From Methanobacteriota archaeon (GTDB taxonomy: Archaea; Thermoplasmatota; Thermoplasmata; RBG-16-68-12), in contig VBME01000156.1 of the NCBI GenBank assembly GCA_005878995.1, positions 1 through 16,098 of the forward strand: a DNA stretch of 16,098 nt, in the 5' to 3' direction. Position numbers and translations under genes: made by a program. Shown here in pieces: positions 1 to 4,850 of this stretch. Each line of letters begins with the position of its first letter. Positions within the stretch are counted from its first letter, which is position 1. Below the pieces are notes generated by a model. The model searched no databases and was not told where the DNA came from. It saw only the letters and a list, made by a program, of their open reading frames with translations.

Positions 1-744
1 GAGGCGTTCACCAAGGGGACCGTCGCGCAGGGCGCGCCGATCGTCCCGGTGTCGGCCCACCACGACGTGAACCTCGACGTCCTGATGATGATGATTCAGA
101 AGGTGATCCCGACGAGGCCTCGCGAGGAGGCGAAGCCCGCGAAGATGTACGTGGCCCGCTCGTTCGACGTGAACCAGCCTGGGATTGGGCCGGAGAAGAT
201 CGTCGGCGGCGTGCTCGGCGGGAGCCTGATGCAGGGCCGGATGAAGGTCGGGGAAGAGATCGAGATCTCGCCCGGGCGCCAGGTGGCACTCGGGAACAAG
301 ACGGAATGGAAGAACCTCACGACCACGATCCGGTCCCTGCACACGGGCGGGTCCACCCGGAAGGAGGTCCGTCCGGGCGGGCTGATCGCGATCGGGACGA
401 ACCTCGATCCGGTGCTCACGAAGGCAGACGGCCTCGTCGGCCGGGTCGTCGCGCCGCCGGGTTCGTTGCCGGAGATCCTGATGAAGATGTCCGTCGAGGT
501 CAATCTGCTCGAGCGGGTCGTCGGGGTCCCGGAGGAGCTGAAAGTCGAGGGCATCAAGACCTCGGAACCGCTGATGGTGTCCGTCGGGACCGCGACGACG
601 GTCGGCGTCGTGACGTCGGCGCGGGAGAATCGGGCCGACATGGCCCTCAAGATCCCCGTCGTCGCCGAGCCCGGTCAGCGCGTCGCGGTCTCCCGTCGGA
701 TCGGCGGGAAGTGGCGGCTCATAGGGTACGGCGTGCTGAAATAG
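1..744 (+). CDS. eif2g: Translation initiation factor aIF2 subunit gamma, 3' part (partial)
   Basis: The gene is open from the first base of the window, so its N-terminal G domain lies upstream and only about 247 C-terminal residues are present. aIF2 gamma is the GTPase subunit of archaeal IF2, which carries initiator Met-tRNA to the small ribosomal subunit. Visible family signatures are the end of the G domain (IVPVSAHHDVNLD), the domain II opening ARSFDVNQPG followed by VGGVLGGSLMQG and VGEEIEISPG, and the domain III end GQRVAVSRRIGGKWRLIGYG. The first in-frame GTG at 49 is not the start, because homologous sequence continues upstream of it. It ends in TAG, 163 nt before the next gene. EF-Tu/SelB relatives are excluded by the aIF2-type domain II. 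Confidence 0.96.
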   Translation, partial: EAFTKGTVAQGAPIVPVSAHHDVNLDVLMMMIQKVIPTRPREEAKPAKMYVARSFDVNQPGIGPEKIVGGVLGGSLMQGRMKVGEEIEISPGRQVALGNKTEWKNLTTTIRSLHTGGSTRKEVRPGGLIAIGTNLDPVLTKADGLVGRVVAPPGSLPEILMKMSVEVNLLERVVGVPEELKVEGIKTSEPLMVSVGTATTVGVVTSARENRADMALKIPVVAEPGQRVAVSRRIGGKWRLIGYGVLK

Positions 745-790
745 GGCTGTTTTCGCGAATCGCCGACGCGGAAGGGCGGGCCTGGAACCG

Positions 791-808
791 CTGTAAACAT
801 GTTTACAG
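791..808. promoter_or_regulatory. Perfect 18-bp palindrome, copy 1
   Basis: CTGTAAACATGTTTACAG equals its own reverse complement over all 18 positions. It is AT-rich in a GC-rich context and lies between eif2g and the 110-aa gene, about 75 nt upstream of that gene's TATA box. Its 16-nt core recurs at 1235-1252 except for the outer bases. With no loop it would make a poor RNA hairpin, so a binding site for a dimeric regulator is the better reading. The regulator is unknown. Confidence 0.75.
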
Positions 809-876
809 TATCCTCGAACGCGCGGACCGGCGTGCGCAGCCCCTTTGAGTATTTTCATCTTCCCCTCCCGTGAGTA

Positions 877-888
877 CTTATAATATAG
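877..888 (+). promoter_or_regulatory. TATA box for the 110-aa gene
   Basis: CTTATAATATAG is the most AT-rich stretch of the 745-907 intergenic region. Its centre is about 25 nt upstream of the ATG at 908, the spacing expected for an archaeal leaderless transcript starting at or next to the start codon. Confidence 0.7.
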
Positions 889-907
889 CTGTCTTTATGG
901 AAGTTTA

Positions 908-1240
908 ATGCCCCAGTCTCTATCCCACAAACAGACACCGGAAACGCTGGTCCTGCTTTCGTACGACGTATCGGCGATCAACCGCTCTGCGGCTTCCCAT
1001 GTGGCGCATCTCATCTTCGGCCGGAAAGACGCAGGCCGCGACTCCCCGACGCCATACATCCACCGGCCTGAAGTCGTGTGGATTGGTCAGTCGGTGTTCG
1101 TGATGCCACGGTCGATTGCGACCGAGCTTGCGGCGAAGCTCCGCGGCCTCGGTGCTTTCGTGGCCATGGCGCAGGTCTCCATGGCATTCCGCGAAATCGA
1201 GGCCTTCCGGCGACGCGCCTCGCAGCGCTGCGTGCCGTAA
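908..1240 (+). CDS. Hypothetical protein, 110 aa, possible small ferredoxin-like fold
   Basis: I do not recognise this protein with certainty. A strong TATA box 25 nt ahead of the ATG supports both the gene and its start. The layout is a hydrophobic strand ending in YD (TLVLLSYDVSAINRS, residues 13-27), an amphipathic helix, LIFGRKD (36-42), a second strand with a GQSVFVM motif (59-65), a helix (SIATELAAKLRGLGA) and a third strand (VAMAQVSM). The YD ending and 'GQSVFVM' patterning resemble small Cas2/VapD-like ferredoxin folds, and archaea have conserved small proteins of this type. That resemblance is weak and there is no CRISPR context. Its TAA stop is embedded in palindrome copy 2, which lies ahead of pelota, so the two genes may share regulation. 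Confidence 0.65.
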   Translation: MPQSLSHKQTPETLVLLSYDVSAINRSAASHVAHLIFGRKDAGRDSPTPYIHRPEVVWIGQSVFVMPRSIATELAAKLRGLGAFVAMAQVSMAFREIEAFRRRASQRCVP

Positions 1241-1252
1241 ACATGTTTACGG
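1235..1252. promoter_or_regulatory. Perfect 18-bp palindrome, copy 2, upstream of pelota
   Basis: CCGTAAACATGTTTACGG is self-complementary over 18 positions and shares the 14-nt core GTAAACATGTTTAC with copy 1 at 791-808. It contains the TAA stop of the 110-aa gene. Its centre is about 34 nt upstream of the pelota TATA box, a position where bound proteins could act as activator or repressor. Confidence 0.75.
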
Positions 1253-1272
1253 AGCTTCGAGTCGCAATACGC

Positions 1273-1282
1273 AGAAATAAGA
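1273..1282 (+). promoter_or_regulatory. TATA box for pelota
   Basis: AGAAATAAGA is centred about 29 nt upstream of the ATG at 1306, consistent with leaderless or near-leaderless transcription. It argues that the family-consistent start at 1306 is right, rather than the in-frame ATG at 1243 that lies inside the palindrome. Confidence 0.6.
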
Positions 1283-1305
1283 TCCGACTCCATCGCCTCC
1301 GTGGC

Positions 1306-2340
1306 ATGCGCGTGCTCCACCGTGATCCGAAGACGGGCGAGATCAAGCTCCGCGTGGAGAACGCGGACGATCTGTGGCATCTCCACAACTTGGTCCTCCC
1401 GGGAGATCTCGTGCGCGCCTCGACGTACCGCCGCGAAGAGGTGAAGACGGACAAGGTCCGCCCCGAGCGCGGCGAGAAGGTCCGCGTGACCCTCATGATC
1501 CGCGTCGAGGGCGTCGAGTTCCAGCCCTTCTCCGACCGGCTCCGTCTGACGGGGGTCATCGTCGAGGGACCCCAAGACCTCGGCCGACATCACACGTTGA
1601 ACGTCGCGGTGGATGATGTCCTGTCCGTCATCAAGACGTGGAGGTCCCACGAATTACGGCGGATCGACGAAGCCGTCGCCGCCGCGCAAAAGCCGCTCGT
1701 CGCATTCCTTTCCCTCGATGACGAGGAAGCCCTCGTCGCGCAGCTCCGTCAATATGGGGTCCACGAGCTCGCCACAATCCACGCCCCGGGCCACGGGAAG
1801 ATGTTCCCTTCCGGGGACGCCCGGTCCGTCTTCTTCGACGACATCCTGACTAAGCTCCGGATGACCCCGATTGGTGAGGCGCTCGTCGTCGTTGGGCCCG
1901 GGTTCACCCGGGACGCGTTCCTCGAGTTTCTGAAAAGCCGTGACCCCGCCCTCGCGTCGAAAGTCCACAGCCATGGCACGGCCCACGCGGGGATGCATGG
2001 GATTCACGAGGCGCTGAAGGCCGGCGTCGGCGCGAAGGTCTTCGGAGAGAGTCGGGTCGGCTACGAGACGCGCCTCGTGGAGCGGCTTCTCGAAGCGATT
2101 GCGACGGACAAGCCGTGCGCGTATGGCCCTGCGGAGGTTGGCGAGGCCGTCGACGCCGGAGCGGTCGAGACGCTCTTAGTCAGCGACGCGGTCGTCCGCG
2201 ATCCCGGGGTCGAGGAGATGATGCGGGCTGCCGAATCGGCACGGGGAACGGTCGTCCTCATCAGCCGACATCACGAGGCGGGCCAGAAGCTCGAGGCGTT
2301 GGGAGGCATCGCGGCTCTGCTGCGTTTCCCAATCAAGTGA
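1306..2340 (+). CDS. pelA: mRNA surveillance protein Pelota (Dom34 homologue)
   Basis: Pelota recognises ribosomes stalled with an empty A site and, with aEF1A and ABCE1, splits them. The 344-residue product has the family's normal length and opening: MRVLHRDPKTGEIKLRVEN, then DDLWHLHNLVLPGD (Sm-like domain 1). The eRF1-type middle domain runs from about residue 130 (RIDEAVAAAQKPLVAFLSLDD), and domain 3 follows, with AYGPAEVGEAVDAGAVETLLVSD near 265-290. The GGQ motif of release factor aRF1 is absent, as expected. The frame stays open to 1078 and has an ATG at 1243, but the extra residues do not match the family and the TATA box sits at 1273-1282, so 1306 is chosen. It converges with the DUF99 gene, leaving 22 nt between stops. 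Confidence 0.95.
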   Translation: MRVLHRDPKTGEIKLRVENADDLWHLHNLVLPGDLVRASTYRREEVKTDKVRPERGEKVRVTLMIRVEGVEFQPFSDRLRLTGVIVEGPQDLGRHHTLNVAVDDVLSVIKTWRSHELRRIDEAVAAAQKPLVAFLSLDDEEALVAQLRQYGVHELATIHAPGHGKMFPSGDARSVFFDDILTKLRMTPIGEALVVVGPGFTRDAFLEFLKSRDPALASKVHSHGTAHAGMHGIHEALKAGVGAKVFGESRVGYETRLVERLLEAIATDKPCAYGPAEVGEAVDAGAVETLLVSDAVVRDPGVEEMMRAAESARGTVVLISRHHEAGQKLEALGGIAALLRFPIK

Positions 2341-2362
2341 GTCTGCGGGTCGATCGACGTCC

Positions 2363-2935
2363 TCACGCGCGACCTCGGGATTCTCCGCGGACGATTCCCG
2401 CGGCGATCAAGTGGGCCACCCGAAGCGGCTCCGGGAGCACCCCGCGGACCGTCGTGAGGGAGAGTGCCTCTTGGACGTCGGCCCGTTTCGTCCCGACGTA
2501 GGTGACCCACACCGTGCCGGCGCGCGTTCGGATCGCCTCGACCGGGTGGCGTCGGATTAGCTCCAGCCGCTGGTCCCAGTCGTCGAACCGCCGTCTCAGC
2601 GCGGTCTCGATCGCAACGAGATTCGGCTTCCGGCGCGTGACCGTGACGATCGGCCGTCCGACCGCTTCTTTCAGGGCATCCACGTCGATTACATTGAAAC
2701 CGCCAACCGCGGTCCCGTCGATGAGGACCATCGCGAGCCCGGCGCGATACCGTGAGGCGCGCACCATCGACGCGATCCGATCGGTCGCGTCGTGTCCGTC
2801 GACCTCCGCGAGGGTCGTCAGGACCCCTTCGATGTACGACGGCGCCTGCACGACGACCCCGATCACCGGGACCGATTCATCTGAGAAACGGAACGGCGCG
2901 TCGTCGATCCCGAGGAACCGCGACTTTGCCTTCAT
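2363..2935 (-). CDS. DUF99 / UPF0215 family protein (endonuclease V-like fold)
   Basis: The 190-aa product matches the archaeal DUF99 family across its length: FLGIDDAPF (residues 7-15), EVDGHDATDRIASMVRASR (44-62), LIDGTAVGGFNVIDV (71-85), a TRRKPNL motif (100-106) and the closing PEPLRVAHLIAAGI...GESRGRA. The fold is related to endonuclease V, with acidic residues D11/D12 and D73 in places consistent with metal binding. Family members have been linked to cleavage of DNA containing deaminated bases, but the role here is inferred. Its ATG lies 2 nt after the pth2 stop, so the two are almost certainly co-transcribed, with the DUF1616-like gene first. Confidence 0.88.
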   Translation of the reverse strand: MKAKSRFLGIDDAPFRFSDESVPVIGVVVQAPSYIEGVLTTLAEVDGHDATDRIASMVRASRYRAGLAMVLIDGTAVGGFNVIDVDALKEAVGRPIVTVTRRKPNLVAIETALRRRFDDWDQRLELIRRHPVEAIRTRAGTVWVTYVGTKRADVQEALSLTTVRGVLPEPLRVAHLIAAGIVRGESRGRA

Positions 2936-2937
2936 CG

Positions 2938-3291
2938 TCAGATCAGCTTCAGGTGGCCCGTGACCCGGTCGACGATCGCGGCGGGGCCTGGCCCGACTCC
3001 GAGGCACGTGACGGTCCCGGGCGGGAGCTCGGTGAGCCCGGCATCTTCCACGAGGGCGGTGGGCAAGTGCATCGAACGAGCTTTCGCCTGGAGGCCCCGC
3101 AGGTCCGCGAGGGTGCCGGCGTGGACCACGACTTTCTTCTGGCCTTCTTCGACCCAATCCGCGAACCACTTCCGGTGATGCGCCTTCGCGTCGAGCGCCG
3201 CCATCACGGCGGCGTGGGCGACCTGGACCGCGAGCTTACCCCGGGACAACTCGAGGTCCGAGCGCACCGCGATGACGAGCTTGAACTTCAT
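2938..3291 (-). CDS. pth2: Peptidyl-tRNA hydrolase, Pth2 type
   Basis: Pth2 frees tRNA from peptidyl-tRNA that drops off ribosomes. The 117-aa protein is full length and shows the whole signature: [18 protein letters not shown] (residues 10-27, with K19, Q23 and H26 at the active-site surface), W-x-x-x-GQKKVVV (46-56), and the archaeal-type [20 protein letters not shown] (82-101), ending in VTGHLKL. The variant DAGLTE, where eukaryotes have DAGRTQ, is usual for archaea. It is the middle gene of a three-gene minus-strand operon, 12 nt after the DUF1616-like gene. Pelota, which generates stalled peptidyl-tRNA substrates, converges on this operon, a functionally sensible neighbour. Confidence 0.95.
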   Translation of the reverse strand: MKFKLVIAVRSDLELSRGKLAVQVAHAAVMAALDAKAHHRKWFADWVEEGQKKVVVHAGTLADLRGLQAKARSMHLPTALVEDAGLTELPPGTVTCLGVGPGPAAIVDRVTGHLKLI

Positions 3292-3303
3292 GCTCTGGCT
3301 CCG

Positions 3304-3921
3304 TCAGTACAGCTCCGCGGCCCGTTCCTCTTCGAGCTTTCGGAGTTCGGCCTCGAGGACCTTCAGCTCCGCCCGAGACTTGTCCCGGACGGTCTCGTAG
3401 TACGACTTCGCTTCCGTGGACTGGAGGCGCATCCGCCGCTCCGCGTCCTTGATCGACCGCCGGAGGGCTTCCCGTCGCTCCGCGAGTTCTTGGAGCTTCA
3501 TCCGGACCCGATGGTCTCGCTCCTCCTCCGTCAGAAGCTCGCCCGGTCCCGGTTTCGGAAGCCTCGCGAGCGAGGGATGGACGCGGACCATCCACGGATA
3601 CGCGCCGCGCCACCACCCCAGGACGAAGAACGCGGCGGACAGACCGATCAGCCCGGCCGCGAGGTTCGGCGCGGTCACGTCCCCGAACCCCGATGCGTTT
3701 ACGCCTAACGAATTCAGGAAGAACGCCCAAAACACGGTGACGGCAATCGACAGGACGAATCCGAGGGTGAGCCGATACAGGGTGTCATATTCCCGGTCCA
3801 ACTCGCCTTTTCGCGGGTACAGTGCGTTGATCAACAGGTACCCGGGCAGGAAGAACAAGAGCACGAGCGCGCCGACGACGCGGGCCGTCGCGACGATCGC
3901 GCCGAGGACATCGTCCGGCAA
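3304..3921 (-). CDS. DUF1616-like membrane protein with C-terminal coiled coil
   Basis: The 205-aa product has three likely membrane segments, about residues 13-35 (with LLFFLPGYLLINALYP), 50-72 and 86-104. A highly charged coiled coil of about 70 residues follows (131-203). The LPGY...NALYPR motif and a following segment in a 'LTLGFVLSIAV' context recall DUF1616 membrane proteins, of unknown function. The start is a TTG at 3919-3921, chosen because a minus-strand TATA-like box (3943-3952) lies 27 nt upstream of it. It heads the operon with pth2 and DUF99. The coiled coil would lie on one side of the membrane, probably the cytoplasm, and could recruit a partner. No enzymatic motif is visible. 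Confidence 0.75.
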   Translation of the reverse strand: MPDDVLGAIVATARVVGALVLLFFLPGYLLINALYPRKGELDREYDTLYRLTLGFVLSIAVTVFWAFFLNSLGVNASGFGDVTAPNLAAGLIGLSAAFFVLGWWRGAYPWMVRVHPSLARLPKPGPGELLTEEERDHRVRMKLQELAERREALRRSIKDAERRMRLQSTEAKSYYETVRDKSRAELKVLEAELRKLEEERAAELY

Positions 3922-3942
3922 CGCGCGGCCCAGCGGCCGGAG

Positions 3943-3952
3943 TCTATTTGAA
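3943..3952 (-). promoter_or_regulatory. TATA-like box for the DUF1616-pth2-DUF99 operon
   Basis: On the minus strand this reads TTCAAATAGA, centred 27 nt upstream of the TTG at 3921. It overlaps the start region of the divergent KaiC-like gene. Confidence 0.5.
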
Positions 3953-4748
3953 GATTGTGCGGACGATCTTCTCCGGAGGAAAAGGCTTAGACGGGTCGGC
4001 GCATACGTGCGAGTCCGGAGGATCTCCCACGGACCGGAATCGCATCAAGACGTACGTGCGCGGCTTCGATGAAGCCCTCGCGGGAGGCGTCCCGGAAGGC
4101 TACGTCGTCCTCGTGAGCGGCGCGCCCGGGACGATGAAGTCCTCTCTCGCGTACTCGATTCTGTACCAGAACGCGTTGCAGGAAGGCCGGAAGTCCGCGT
4201 ACTTCACGCTTGAACAGAGCAAGGACCTCACGCTCGAGCACATGGCCTCGATGGGGATGACGGACGCACGCGGCGCGCAGCACATCACGACGCTCGACAT
4301 GGGCAATATCCGCAAGAACCTCAGCTACCTCCAGGGCCGCGGCTCTTGGCTCGATCTGTTCAAGATGTACTGCAATAACGTGATGAAAACCGACGCAGTC
4401 TCCGTCCTCGTCGTCGACTCGCTCGACGTCCTCGAGACGATGGCGAAGATGCAGGACCCCCGGTCCGAACTGTACTTCCTCTTCGAGTGGCTACGAGATC
4501 TCGGGCCCCTGACGTTCCTCATCTCGGAGAAGCCGTTGGAACTCGGGACCGGTCAAGCGCCCGCCGAGGAGGCGTACCTCGCGGACGGGATCATCGCGCT
4601 CGAGATGCACCCGACCTCGGACCTCTACGTGCAACGGCGACTCCGAGTCGTCAAAATGCGTGCGACGAAACACGACACGGGCTACTACGCCCTCTCTTTC
4701 GACGACGGCTCGTTCGAGGTCGCCCGCGCCGTCACGGGGACGTCGTGA
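3948..4748 (+). CDS. KaiC-like RecA-superfamily ATPase
   Basis: Single-domain KaiC-like ATPases are common in archaea beside signalling genes. The conserved part begins RIKTYVRGFDEALAGGVPEGYVVLVSG (residues 32-58). Walker A is GAPGTMKSS (58-66), with Met where GxxGxGK[ST] has Gly. Walker B is VSVLVVDS with D157, and the strand YFTLEQ (85-90) corresponds to the catalytic Glu region (E89; the second Glu is Gln). One KaiC domain gives about 266 aa. The start is uncertain: TTG 3948 has a weak GGAG at 3939-3942, GTG 3957 is an alternative, and GTG 4056 would remove the conserved RIKTY. The first 31 residues look non-conserved. It precedes the histidine kinase by about 100 nt and probably acts with it. 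Confidence 0.85.
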   Translation: MKIVRTIFSGGKGLDGSAHTCESGGSPTDRNRIKTYVRGFDEALAGGVPEGYVVLVSGAPGTMKSSLAYSILYQNALQEGRKSAYFTLEQSKDLTLEHMASMGMTDARGAQHITTLDMGNIRKNLSYLQGRGSWLDLFKMYCNNVMKTDAVSVLVVDSLDVLETMAKMQDPRSELYFLFEWLRDLGPLTFLISEKPLELGTGQAPAEEAYLADGIIALEMHPTSDLYVQRRLRVVKMRATKHDTGYYALSFDDGSFEVARAVTGTS

Positions 4749-4821
4749 CGTAAGCGGGAATCTTCGAGAAAGGCCGTCCACCCGGAGCGGTCAGTGACGA
4801 AACCGCGAATCTCCCCGCTAG

Positions 4822-4832
4822 GCCTTTATACC
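4822..4832 (+). promoter_or_regulatory. TATA box for the histidine kinase gene
   Basis: GCCTTTATACC is centred about 24 nt upstream of the ATG at 4851, favouring that ATG over the earlier in-frame GTG at 4794, which would precede the promoter. ATG 4902 with a leader of about 50 nt remains possible. Confidence 0.6.
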
Positions 4833-4850
4833 GGCCGGGAAACTCGTACG

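Noticed and set aside
83..94. Run of ATG codons in eif2g
   Set aside because: It encodes a Met run within conserved aIF2 gamma sequence and shows no sign of an internal start or repeat expansion.
791..808. Palindrome as a transcription terminator of eif2g
   Set aside because: It has no loop and no following T-run, and an equivalent copy sits in the pelota upstream region, so a DNA-binding site fits better.
908..1240. 110-aa protein as Cas2
   Set aside because: Only a loose strand pattern is shared; there is no CRISPR array, Cas1 or other cas gene in the window.
1243..1305. Extended pelota start at ATG 1243 inside the palindrome
   Set aside because: The extra 21 residues do not match the family and the TATA box at 1273-1282 would lie within the coding sequence.
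4740..4751. Inverted repeat ACGTC-GT-GACGT across the stop of the KaiC-like gene
   Set aside because: The arms are only 5 nt in GC-rich DNA, there is no second copy and no T-run follows, so neither operator nor terminator is supported.
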